A DNA stretch of 44,199 bases, taken from an uncultured Oscillospiraceae bacterium. GTDB taxonomy: Bacteria > Bacillota > Clostridia > Oscillospirales > Oscillospiraceae. The stretch is from NCBI GenBank assembly GCA_947627715.1, contig CANQXK010000022.1, positions 1-44,199 on the forward strand, in the 5' to 3' direction. The notes beneath the pieces are model-generated. The model saw nothing but the letters and a program-made list of their open reading frames with translations. It did no database searches and was not told the origin of the DNA. Positions 37,835-44,199 of the stretch are shown one piece after another. The position numbers and the translations under genes are program-made. The number at the start of each line of letters is the position of its first letter. Position 1 is the stretch's first letter.

Positions 37835-38017
37835 TTATTTTTCTTCCGTGACCTGAAGGAGGTAACCGATCTTGGCGATCTTTCCTCTGGTCTGTGGATT
37901 GTCGGGCTGGGTGGTGGTATCGCCGATCCTGCGAAGCCCCAGGGACTCGGCGGTGGCGATATGCTTGGCGATACGCCCGTTGAGGCTCTTGACGAGCTTA
38001 ATGTTTATATTAGCCAT
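37835..38017 (-). CDS. rpmD: 50S ribosomal protein L30
   Basis: 60 residues: [41 protein letters not shown] and so on. The family pattern of a basic strand, then SLGLRR and an NP turn is clear. It sits between rpsE and rplO in the standard order. Confidence 0.97.
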   Translation of the reverse strand: MANINIKLVKSLNGRIAKHIATAESLGLRRIGDTTTQPDNPQTRGKIAKIGYLLQVTEEK

Positions 38018-38029
38018 TTCAAGTCCTCC

Positions 38030-38560
38030 TTAGCCCAAGATCTCTTCGGGAGTCTTGCCGCGAGTGGCCGCGACCTGCTCCACATTGCGCAGGGACTTCA
38101 GCCCCTTCATGGTGGCGGCCACCACGTTGGCGGGGTTGTTGCTGCGCAGGCACTTTGTACGGATGTCCGTGATGCCGGCGGCCTCCACCACCGCACGGAC
38201 AGCGCCGCCGGCGATAACGCCGGTACCGGCGGGGGCGGGCTTTAAGAGCACGCGGCCCGCGCCGAACTCACCGATGACCTCGTGGGGGATGGTGCCGCCC
38301 TTGAGGGTGACGTGGGTGAAGTTCTTCTTGGCGTCCTCGATGCCCTTGCGGATGGCCTCGGAGACCTCGGCGGCCTTGCCCAGGCCGAAGCCCACCTTGC
38401 CCTTGCCGTCGCCCACGACGACAAGCGCGGAGAATTTCATGATGCGTCCGCCCTTGACGGTCTTGGAAACGCGGTTGAGGGAGACGACCTTTTCAATATA
38501 CTCGCTCTTGACCTCTTCGCGGTCGCGGCGGTTTCCTCTCTGATTGCTGCTGTAAGGCAT
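38030..38560 (-). CDS. rpsE: 30S ribosomal protein S5
   Basis: 176 residues. The N-terminal RNA-binding domain ([32 protein letters not shown]) and the C-terminal domain ([20 protein letters not shown]) are typical. S5 lies at the mRNA entry and affects decoding accuracy. It has a short basic N-terminal tail ([10 protein letters not shown]). Confidence 0.98.
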   Translation of the reverse strand: MPYSSNQRGNRRDREEVKSEYIEKVVSLNRVSKTVKGGRIMKFSALVVVGDGKGKVGFGLGKAAEVSEAIRKGIEDAKKNFTHVTLKGGTIPHEVIGEFGAGRVLLKPAPAGTGVIAGGAVRAVVEAAGITDIRTKCLRSNNPANVVAATMKGLKSLRNVEQVAATRGKTPEEILG

Positions 38561-38580
38561 ATTCTCGTTCCCTCCCTGCG

Positions 38581-38940
38581 TTAAAAGTTGAGTCCGCCCT
38601 CGCGGGCGCCCTCGGCCAGCTCCTGGACACGGCCGTGGTAGATATAGCCGCCGCGGTCAAAGACCACGTCCTCTATCCCCTTCGCCTTTGCCCGCTCGGC
38701 AATGAGCTTGCCCACCTTGCGGGCGCCCTCCTTGTTGGAGCCGGAACCTTCAAAATCCTTTTCAACGGAAGACGCGGCGGCCAGCGTGACGCCGTTCACA
38801 TCGTCGATGAGCTGGGCGTAGATGTTCTTCTCACTTCTGAATACGTTGAGTCTGGGGCACTCCGGCGTGCCGGAGATCTTCGCTCTGACTCTCTTATGGC
38901 GCTTCAGGCGCTGTGCGTTTGTATCGGGTCTTTTGATCAT
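38581..38940 (-). CDS. rplR: 50S ribosomal protein L18
   Basis: 119 residues. It binds 5S rRNA with L5. The segments [23 protein letters not shown] and [24 protein letters not shown] are diagnostic. Standard position between rplF and rpsE. Confidence 0.98.
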   Translation of the reverse strand: MIKRPDTNAQRLKRHKRVRAKISGTPECPRLNVFRSEKNIYAQLIDDVNGVTLAAASSVEKDFEGSGSNKEGARKVGKLIAERAKAKGIEDVVFDRGGYIYHGRVQELAEGAREGGLNF

Positions 38941-38956
38941 TTAGGCACACCTCCTT

Positions 38957-39496
38957 TTATTTACCAGTCTTGCCTTCTTTGCGGCGAATGACTTCGTCTG
39001 CATACTTGATGCCCTTGCCCTTGTAGGGTTCCGGCGGTCTCTTGTTCCTGACGTCCGCGGCGAACTGTCCCACGAGCTGCTTGTCAACGCCGTGGATCAC
39101 CACCTGGTTGGGATTGGGAACGTCGATGCCGATGCCCTCGATCTCAGGGACGATGACCTGATGGGAGTAGCCCAGGTTCATGACCAGGTTCTTCCCCTCC
39201 TTGGCCGCCCTGTAGCCGACGCCGTTGATCTCCAGAGTCTTGGAGTACTCATGGGTGACGCCGTGGACCATGTTGTTGAGGAGCGTGCGGGTGAGGCCGT
39301 GGACGCTGCGCTCAAACTTCTCGTCGTTGGGGCGCTTGACGTGCAGGACCGCGCCGTCCTTCTCGATGGTCATTTCGGGACGCAGGGTCTTGGTGATGGT
39401 TCCCTTGGGGCCCTTGACGGTGACCACGTTGCCCTCGGCAATGGTGACCTCGACGCCCGCGGGGATGGCAATGGGAGCTCTACCGATTCTTGACAT
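38957..39496 (-). CDS. rplF: 50S ribosomal protein L6
   Basis: 179 residues. It is a two-domain protein near the factor-binding site: MSRIGRAPIAIPAGVEVTI at the start, then GVGYRAAKEGKNLVMNLGYSH, and the KRPPEPYKGKGIKY signature near the C-terminus. Standard position between rpsH and rplR. Confidence 0.98.
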   Translation of the reverse strand: MSRIGRAPIAIPAGVEVTIAEGNVVTVKGPKGTITKTLRPEMTIEKDGAVLHVKRPNDEKFERSVHGLTRTLLNNMVHGVTHEYSKTLEINGVGYRAAKEGKNLVMNLGYSHQVIVPEIEGIGIDVPNPNQVVIHGVDKQLVGQFAADVRNKRPPEPYKGKGIKYADEVIRRKEGKTGK

Positions 39497-39511
39497 ATTC
39501 CGTACCCTCCC

Positions 39512-39907
39512 TTACCAAATAAACGCAAGGACTTCGCCGCCGACGTGTTCTTTCCGAGCCTGCTTGTCGGTCATGACGCCCTTGGACGTGGAAACGATGG
39601 CTGTACCCAGGCCCTTGAGAACATAGGGGATCTCGTCGGTGCCGGAGTAGACGCGAAGGCCGGGCTTGGACACGCGGCGCAGGCCCTGGATGACCTTCTC
39701 GTTGCCGTTATACTTGAGGGTGACTTTGATCACTCCCTGGCCTCCGTCGGGGACGACCTGGAAGCTCTTGATGTATCCCTCGTCAAGCAGGATCTGGGCG
39801 ATGGCCTTTTTCATGTTTGAGCAGGGGATGTCCACCGTGGGGTGCTTTGCGGAGTTGGCGTTCCTGATACGGGTCAGCATATCCGCAATGGGGTCTGTTA
39901 CTTGCAT
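39512..39907 (-). CDS. rpsH: 30S ribosomal protein S8
   Basis: 131 residues. [22 protein letters not shown] at the start and the C-terminal [26 protein letters not shown] are typical. S8 is a primary 16S binder and, in E. coli, the autorepressor of the spc operon. It is separated from rpsN by an exceptionally long, structured gap (39908-40151). Confidence 0.98.
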   Translation of the reverse strand: MQVTDPIADMLTRIRNANSAKHPTVDIPCSNMKKAIAQILLDEGYIKSFQVVPDGGQGVIKVTLKYNGNEKVIQGLRRVSKPGLRVYSGTDEIPYVLKGLGTAIVSTSKGVMTDKQARKEHVGGEVLAFIW

Positions 39908-39932
39908 GGATTGTTCCTCCTTGATCAGAGTT

Positions 39933-40060
39933 ACCGTCCGCTCACGCGGTACGGTTCAGGCGGCGAGGTATCCACGGCAATACGTGATTGCCGCGGACCT
40001 TTCGCCATCCTATTTAACTGTTTGTAGTAATCCGCACGGTCATGTAGACCTTGGCGGATT
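39933..40060 (-). other. Three hairpins in the rpsN-rpsH gap
   Basis: Within the 244-base gap there are three stems next to the palindromic element. One pairs 39933-39941 with 39946-39955 (ACCGT plus CCGC arms, one bulge). One spans 39971-39997, with 11 paired positions and one mismatch, and can extend to 39962-40006. One pairs 40029-40035 with 40054-40060, with an inner GGTC/GACC stem. No open frame of note lies here. They could be a regulatory RNA region upstream of rpsH or remnants of an inserted element. Confidence 0.55.
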
Positions 40061-40158
40061 GGTGAAGATTTTTTCGTCAGGCAAGGCGCGGTGCCCGAAG
40101 CTGTATTAAAATACAGCGAGGGCGCCGCAACGCAGCATGGCGGAAAAAGATTCACCAA
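40059..40158. repeat. 100-bp palindromic (MITE- or REP-like) element between rpsH and rpsN
   Basis: The ends are TTGGTGAA (40059-40066) and its complement TTCACCAA (40151-40158). Inward, the T-rich arm at 40069-40079 pairs with 40138-40148. The stretch 40088-40096 pairs with 40120-40128, and GCTGTATT with AATACAGC (40100-40107 with 40110-40117) around an AA loop. A few mismatches aside, the whole element folds into one long hairpin. It has no coding capacity. Its right end contains the stop codon of rpsN (TGG TGA in the gene's sense). Whether it is dispersed in the genome cannot be seen here. Confidence 0.7.
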
Positions 40159-40337
40159 GACGCCTTTTTAACGCCGGGGATCTCGCCCTTATAGGCAAGC
40201 TCTCTGAAGCAGATACGGCAGATGCCGTAGTTCCTGAGGTAGGCGTGGGGGCGGCCGCAGATCTTGCAGCGGTTGTAGCGGCGGGTGGAGAACTTGGGAT
40301 CACGCTGCTGCTTGAGGATCATGGATTTCTTAGCCAT
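40152..40337 (-). CDS. rpsN: 30S ribosomal protein S14, zinc-binding type
   Basis: 61 residues, the short C+ form. Zinc ligands C24, C27, C40 and C43 are present in CKICGR and CRICF. The usual ending GVKKASW is intact. The last codon and the stop (TGG TGA) coincide with the terminal repeat TTGGTGAA of the palindromic element that follows. Confidence 0.97.
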   Translation of the reverse strand: MAKKSMILKQQRDPKFSTRRYNRCKICGRPHAYLRNYGICRICFRELAYKGEIPGVKKASW

Positions 40338-40352
40338 TACTTTTCTCCTCCC

Positions 40353-40952
40353 TTAGTTTCTGTAGAACGGGGCGCCCAGCAGGCTGAGAAGCTCGCGGGC
40401 CTCCTCGTCGGTCCTGGCGGTGGTGCACATCACGATGTCCATGCCGCGGATCTTGTCGATCTTGTCGTAGTCGATCTCCGGGAAAATGAGCTGCTCCTTG
40501 ATGCCCAGGGCGTAGTTGCCGCGCCCGTCAAAGGAGTTGGGGTTGATGCCGTGGAAGTCGCGCACGCGGGGCAGGGCCACGTTGAAGAGCCTGTCCAGGA
40601 ACTCCCACATTCTGTCGCGGCGGAGGGTGACCTTCACGCCGATGCTCATTCCCTCACGGATCTTGAAGTTGGCCACGGACTTGCGGGCCTTCGTCACCAC
40701 GGCGTGCTGACCGGCGATGGCGCTGATCTCGCGGACGACGTTCTCGGTGACCTTGGCGTTGTCCTTGGCGTCTCCGCAGCCCACGTTGATGACGATCTTC
40801 TCAAGGCGGGGGATCTGCATGACGCTCTTGTAGCCGAACTTCTTCATGAGAGCGGGGGCGATCTCGGACTGGTACTTTGCTTTCAGGTTAGGAACCTTCT
40901 TGGCGGGCGCCGCGACGGGGGTCTCGGCGGCCTTCGCTTTCTTTTCAGCCAT
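40353..40952 (-). CDS. rplE: 50S ribosomal protein L5 with N-terminal extension
   Basis: 199 residues against the usual 179-180. The extra residues are a Lys/Ala/Pro-rich head ([19 protein letters not shown]) ahead of the conserved [20 protein letters not shown]. The core 5S-binding protein is complete and ends in [15 protein letters not shown] 40952 is preferred over the in-frame TTG at 40958, because the latter is only four bases from GGAGG. Confidence 0.97.
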   Translation of the reverse strand: MAEKKAKAAETPVAAPAKKVPNLKAKYQSEIAPALMKKFGYKSVMQIPRLEKIVINVGCGDAKDNAKVTENVVREISAIAGQHAVVTKARKSVANFKIREGMSIGVKVTLRRDRMWEFLDRLFNVALPRVRDFHGINPNSFDGRGNYALGIKEQLIFPEIDYDKIDKIRGMDIVMCTTARTDEEARELLSLLGAPFYRN

Positions 40953-40972
40953 GTTCAATCACTCCTCCTCTC

Positions 40973-41278
40973 TCAGATGGCCGCGCCGCACTTTTTGCAG
41001 GCGCGGACTTTCTTGTCGCCGTCCATCTTGTGGGCGACGCGGGTAGGCTTGCCGCACTTGGGGCAGACGAGCATGACCTTGGAGACATAGATGGGGGTCT
41101 CCTTCTTGATGATGCCGCTCTGCTCATCCTGACGGCGGGCCTTCTGGTGACGCTTGGCAACGTTCACGCCCTCCACAATGACCTTGAGGCCTTTGGGATC
41201 GGCGGAGAGGACCTTGCCCTGCTTGCCCTTGTCCTTGCCGGACAGGACGACAACTGTATCGTTGGTTTTAATGTTCAT
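40973..41278 (-). CDS. rplX: 50S ribosomal protein L24
   Basis: 101 residues. An N-terminal KOW domain (VVVLSGKDKGKQGKVLSADP) begins 50S assembly at the 5' end of 23S rRNA. A C-terminal zinc ribbon is present (CPKC and CKKC). Standard position between rplN and rplE. Confidence 0.98.
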   Translation of the reverse strand: MNIKTNDTVVVLSGKDKGKQGKVLSADPKGLKVIVEGVNVAKRHQKARRQDEQSGIIKKETPIYVSKVMLVCPKCGKPTRVAHKMDGDKKVRACKKCGAAI

Positions 41279-41291
41279 GTTCCGGACCTCC

Positions 41292-41660
41292 TCATATGAC
41301 TTCGGGAGCCAGGGACAGGATCTTCATGTAGTCCTTGTCGCGGAGCTCTCTGGCCACCGGCCCGAAGATACGGGTACCGACGGGGTTCTTATCGTCGCGG
41401 ATCAGCACCGCCGCGTTCTCATCGAAGCGGACATAGGTGCCGTCGGCGCGGCGGACGCCCTTGGCGGAGCGGACGATGACGGCCTTGACCACGTCGCCCT
41501 TCTTCACCTGGCCGCCGGGGGCGGCCTTACGGACGGAGGCGACGATGACATCGCCGATGTTGCCCCACTTGCGCTTGGCGCCGCCAAGCACGCGGATGCA
41601 CTTGATCTCCTTGGCGCCGGTGTTGTCGGCGACCTTCAGATAACTTTCCTGCTGTATCAT
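41292..41660 (-). CDS. rplN: 50S ribosomal protein L14
   Basis: 122 residues, the universal length. [27 protein letters not shown] and the [22 protein letters not shown] ending are diagnostic. It contacts the small subunit at bridge B5/B8. Confidence 0.99.
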   Translation of the reverse strand: MIQQESYLKVADNTGAKEIKCIRVLGGAKRKWGNIGDVIVASVRKAAPGGQVKKGDVVKAVIVRSAKGVRRADGTYVRFDENAAVLIRDDKNPVGTRIFGPVARELRDKDYMKILSLAPEVI

Positions 41661-41673
41661 TTATGCCGCCTCC

Positions 41674-41937
41674 TTACTTCGCCTTTTCCACGATCTCAAC
41701 AAGGCGCCATCTCTTATCCTTGGACAGGGGACGGGTCTCCATGACGCGGACGGTGTCGCCGATGCCGCACTCGTTCTTCTCATCATGGGCCTTGAGCTTG
41801 TATGTCCTCTTGACTATCTTCTTATAGAGGGGGTGGGGAACGCGGTCAGCGATGGCGACCACGATGGTCTTGTCCATCTTGTCGGATATGACCTTGCCCA
41901 CCAGAGTCTTTCTGGAAGATGTTCTTACTTCACTCAT
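41674..41937 (-). CDS. rpsQ: 30S ribosomal protein S17
   Basis: 87 residues, an OB fold that binds 16S rRNA early. [36 protein letters not shown] and the [21 protein letters not shown] ending are typical. Confidence 0.98.
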   Translation of the reverse strand: MSEVRTSSRKTLVGKVISDKMDKTIVVAIADRVPHPLYKKIVKRTYKLKAHDEKNECGIGDTVRVMETRPLSKDKRWRLVEIVEKAK

Positions 41938-41950
41938 CTAAGCTTCCTCC

Positions 41951-42145
41951 TCACTGCTCGAGCGACTTCTCGCGGATTATCGTCTGGACTCGGGCAATAT
42001 CCTTCTTGACAAGGGATATCCTGACAGGATTGTCGAGCTGATTGGTGGCGTGCTGCATACGGAGTGTGAACAGATCCTTCTTCAGGTCCGCCAGCTTCGC
42101 GTTCAGCTCCGCCTCGCTCATCTTTCTGACTTCTTTTGCCTTCAT
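41951..42145 (-). CDS. rpmC: 50S ribosomal protein L29
   Basis: 64 residues, a helical hairpin at the exit tunnel where signal recognition particle docks: MKAKEVRKMSEAELNAKLADLKKDLFTLRMQHATNQL and onward. ATG 42145 is chosen because GGAGG lies nine bases upstream and the gene then starts one base after the rplP stop. The open frame extends eight codons further up, into rplP. Confidence 0.96.
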   Translation of the reverse strand: MKAKEVRKMSEAELNAKLADLKKDLFTLRMQHATNQLDNPVRISLVKKDIARVQTIIREKSLEQ

Positions 42146-42146
42146 C

Positions 42147-42569
42147 TCATTCACCCTCCTCGGTCTCACGGGCGACTATCTTTGTCTTGCAGGGCAGCTT
42201 GTGGGCGCCCAGGCGCAGAGCCTCCTGCGCGTCCTCCACGCTGACGCCGGCGATCTCAAAGAGCACGCGGCCGGGCTTCACCACGGAAACCCAATATTCG
42301 GGAGCGCCCTTGCCGGAACCCATACGGGTCTCGGCGGGCTTGGCGGTGACGGGCTTGTCGGGGAAGATCTTGATCCAGACCTTGCCGCCGCGCTTGGTGT
42401 AACGGGTGATAGCCACACGGGCCGCCTCGATCTGATTGGAGGTGATCCACGCAGGTTCGGTGGCCACAAGGCCCCACTCGCCGTAGGTAACGGTGTTGCC
42501 GCGTGTGGCGACGCCGGTCATACGGCCGCGCTGCTGCTTGCGGTATTTGACTCTCTTAGGTAACAGCAT
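42147..42569 (-). CDS. rplP: 50S ribosomal protein L16
   Basis: 140 residues. [24 protein letters not shown] and the [27 protein letters not shown] segment are diagnostic. It shapes the A-site tRNA elbow contact. Its start overlaps the rpsC stop by one base (TGATG). Confidence 0.98.
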   Translation of the reverse strand: MLLPKRVKYRKQQRGRMTGVATRGNTVTYGEWGLVATEPAWITSNQIEAARVAITRYTKRGGKVWIKIFPDKPVTAKPAETRMGSGKGAPEYWVSVVKPGRVLFEIAGVSVEDAQEALRLGAHKLPCKTKIVARETEEGE

Positions 42570-43399
42570 CAGTTGCTTCCTCCTTCTTTAGGAGTATTGG
42601 GGCGCGGAGCGCGGGGGGCGTAGCCGCCCTGCTGGCGGGGCGCGCCCTGACGGTCGCGGTTGTAGCCGCCCTGGCCCTGGGGACGGGGACCCCGGCGGTC
42701 ATCCCGGCGCTCGCGGCGCTCACGGGGAGGACGGGAGGTGTCCATGGTCCTGGGGGTGGTGCGGAGTGTGCTGGAGAGGATCTCGCCCTTGTAGATCCAG
42801 ACCTTCACGCCGATGCGGCCGTAGGTGGTGGCCGCCTCAGCAAAGCCGTACTCGATGTCGGCGCGGAGGGTCTGCAGGGGGATGGTCCCCTCGTGATAGC
42901 TCTCGTTCCGGGCGATCTCGGCGCCGCCGATACGGCCGGAGAGCTTGATCTTGATGCCGCGCACGCCAAGGCGCATGGCTCTGGACATGGCGTTCTTCAT
43001 GGCGCGGCGGTAGCTGACGCGCTTCTCCAGCTGCTGGGCGATGGACTCGGCCACCAGCTGCGCGTCGGAATCGGGGTTCTTCACCTCGATGATGGAGATA
43101 GCCACCGGCTTGCCCAGCATCTTCTCCATGTCCGTGCGAAGCTTCTCAATGGCCTCGCCGCCCTTGCCGATGACAAGGCCCGGACGGGAGCAGTGCAGGA
43201 AGATCTTGACCTTGGAGCTGTCGCGCTCGATCTCGATCTTGGGGATGCCCGTGTCATAGAGGCGCTTCTTCAGCACCTTGCGGATGTTGTGGTCCTCGAC
43301 GATGAGGTCGCCGACCTTGTCTTCCCTGGCGTACCAGCGGGAATCCCAGTCCTTGATAACGCCGACCCGAAGGCCGTGAGGATTAACTTTCTGTCCCAT
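42569..43399 (-). CDS. rpsC: 30S ribosomal protein S3 with an Arg/Gly/Gln-rich tail
   Basis: 276 residues; the core ends near residue 212 as in other bacteria. The KH domain with [11 protein letters not shown] (79-89) and the C-terminal domain with [14 protein letters not shown] are intact. Residues 213-276 are a disordered tail rich in Arg, Gly, Gln and Pro, with [20 protein letters not shown]-like and [13 protein letters not shown]-like runs. Tails of this sort occur in some Clostridia and may bind RNA. S3 lies at the mRNA entry and helps unwind mRNA. Confidence 0.97.
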   Translation of the reverse strand: MGQKVNPHGLRVGVIKDWDSRWYAREDKVGDLIVEDHNIRKVLKKRLYDTGIPKIEIERDSSKVKIFLHCSRPGLVIGKGGEAIEKLRTDMEKMLGKPVAISIIEVKNPDSDAQLVAESIAQQLEKRVSYRRAMKNAMSRAMRLGVRGIKIKLSGRIGGAEIARNESYHEGTIPLQTLRADIEYGFAEAATTYGRIGVKVWIYKGEILSSTLRTTPRTMDTSRPPRERRERRDDRRGPRPQGQGGYNRDRQGAPRQQGGYAPRAPRPNTPKEGGSN

Positions 43400-43402
43400 A
43401 CT

Positions 43403-43741
43403 TTACGCCTCCTTTTCCTTCAGCACGATGGTGATGTGGCTGGTGCGCTTGTTGATGCGGTAGCCGCGCCCCTTGGAAACGGGCTGCATCCTCTTGAGGA
43501 TGGGGCCGGGATTGGCGTAGACCTGCGCCACATAGAGCTTGGAAGGATCCATGTTGAAGTTGTTCTCGGCGTTGGCGATGGCGGAGTTGAGGACCTTCAC
43601 CATCAGCTCGCTGGCGTGCTTGGGCGTATTCATAAGGATGGCGCGGGCCACATTGGCGTCCTTGCCCCTTATGATGTCGCAGACGATCTTCACCTTACGG
43701 GGAGAGATCAGCGCGTACTTGATTTGTGCTCTTGCTTCCAT
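43403..43741 (-). CDS. rplV: 50S ribosomal protein L22
   Basis: 112 residues. The start ARAQIKYALISPRKVKIVCD and the long tunnel-lining hairpin (YVAQVYANPGPILKRMQPVSKGRGYRINKRTSHITIVL) are diagnostic; macrolide sensitivity maps to this hairpin in other bacteria. Standard position between rpsS and rpsC. Confidence 0.98.
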   Translation of the reverse strand: MEARAQIKYALISPRKVKIVCDIIRGKDANVARAILMNTPKHASELMVKVLNSAIANAENNFNMDPSKLYVAQVYANPGPILKRMQPVSKGRGYRINKRTSHITIVLKEKEA

Positions 43742-43752
43742 GTCTGTCCTCC

Positions 43753-44034
43753 TTATTTCGCGGCCGCGGCGGTCTTGCTGCCGGCGTGACCGCGGAAGGT
43801 CCTCGTCGGGGCGAACTCGCCCAGCTTGTGGCCCACCATATCCTCGGTGATGTACACGGGGATGTGGCGGCGGCCGTCATGGACGGCGATGGTGTGACCG
43901 ACGAAGGAGGGGAAAATGGTGGAGGCCCGGCTCCAGGTCTTGAGGACCTTCTTCTCGCCGGTCTTGTTCATCTCGTCAACTCTCTTCAAAAGCTCAGGAG
44001 CCGCGTAGGGTCCCTTTTTGATACTTCTGCTCAT
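43753..44034 (-). CDS. rpsS: 30S ribosomal protein S19
   Basis: 93 residues. [19 protein letters not shown] and the [42 protein letters not shown] stretch are typical. It lies in the head and pairs with S13. Confidence 0.98.
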   Translation of the reverse strand: MSRSIKKGPYAAPELLKRVDEMNKTGEKKVLKTWSRASTIFPSFVGHTIAVHDGRRHIPVYITEDMVGHKLGEFAPTRTFRGHAGSKTAAAAK

Positions 44035-44049
44035 TTATTCAGTCCCTCC

Positions 44050-44199
44050 TTACTTCGCGTTGCGGCGCTTGACGATGAACTTATCGGTGCGGTTCTTGGT
44101 CTTGCGGGTCTTGTAGCCCAGCGCCGGCTTACCCCAGGGGGTAACGGGGCCGGGACGGCCGATGGGGCTCTTGCCCTCGCCGCCGCCGTGGGGGTGGTC
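44050..44199 (-). CDS. rplB: 50S ribosomal protein L2, C-terminal part
   Basis: The last 49 codons and the stop; the rest lies beyond the window. The peptide begins [21 protein letters not shown], the conserved loop near the peptidyl transferase centre, and ends in a basic tail [13 protein letters not shown]. It precedes rpsS in the S10 part of the operon. Confidence 0.97.
   Translation of the reverse strand, partial: DHPHGGGEGKSPIGRPGPVTPWGKPALGYKTRKTKNRTDKFIVKRRNAK

Overview
The window is GC-rich DNA from a low-branching Firmicute, most likely a Clostridia of the Oscillospiraceae type. The reasons are a Firmicutes-order S10-spc-alpha ribosomal operon, a SpoVAC sporulation protein, lipoproteins with BspA-type leucine-rich repeats, strong GGAGG ribosome binding sites and classical TTGACA/TATAAT promoters. 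Genus and species cannot be fixed from the sequence alone.

Layout. (1) 1-4071, plus strand: the last codons of a sugar-ABC ATPase (MsmK/UgpC type), its terminator, a tRNA1(Val) methyltransferase-like gene overlapping rsmI, then two tandem leucine-rich-repeat lipoprotein genes created by a local duplication whose breakpoints are still readable. (2) 4130-18760, minus strand: a LacI regulator, cellodextrin phosphorylase, two sugar-ABC permeases, a solute-binding lipoprotein, a YesL-like protein, GH31 alpha-xylosidase, GH42 beta-galactosidase and a beta-lactamase-fold hydrolase. (3) 19036-26044, plus strand, divergent from the regulator: GH95 alpha-L-fucosidase, a decayed esterase remnant, cellobiose phosphorylase, xylulokinase and a DUF4867 protein. 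A GH43 gene converges on it (26096-27571, minus). (4) 27670-30963: spoVAC (minus), then a plus-strand pair of YkuD-fold (L,D-transpeptidase) proteins, the first lacking the catalytic residues. (5) 31097-44199, minus strand: rplB (partial) to rplQ, including secY, adk, map, infA and rpoA.

Regions 2 and 3 together read as one regulon for xyloglucan oligosaccharides. Imported fragments would lose fucose (GH95), galactose (GH42), xylose (GH31) and perhaps arabinose or xylose (GH43). The bare cello-oligosaccharide backbone would then be split by phosphate (cellodextrin and cellobiose phosphorylases) to glucose-1-phosphate, saving ATP. Xylose would enter the pentose phosphate pathway through xylulokinase, but no recognisable xylose isomerase is present, and the DUF4867 protein sits where one would be expected. 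Operator-like palindromes centred on AACGTT or AACCGTT lie at both divergent promoters, ahead of the permease genes and inside the cellodextrin phosphorylase gene, which fits control by the local LacI protein. The importer has no ATPase of its own; the ATPase cut off at the window start is one candidate partner.

The most unusual items are the phosphorolytic xyloglucan regulon with its missing isomerase, the microhomology-marked lipoprotein duplication, the active plus dead transpeptidase pair, and a 244-bp structured, non-coding interruption with a 100-bp palindrome between rpsH and rpsN in the spc operon.
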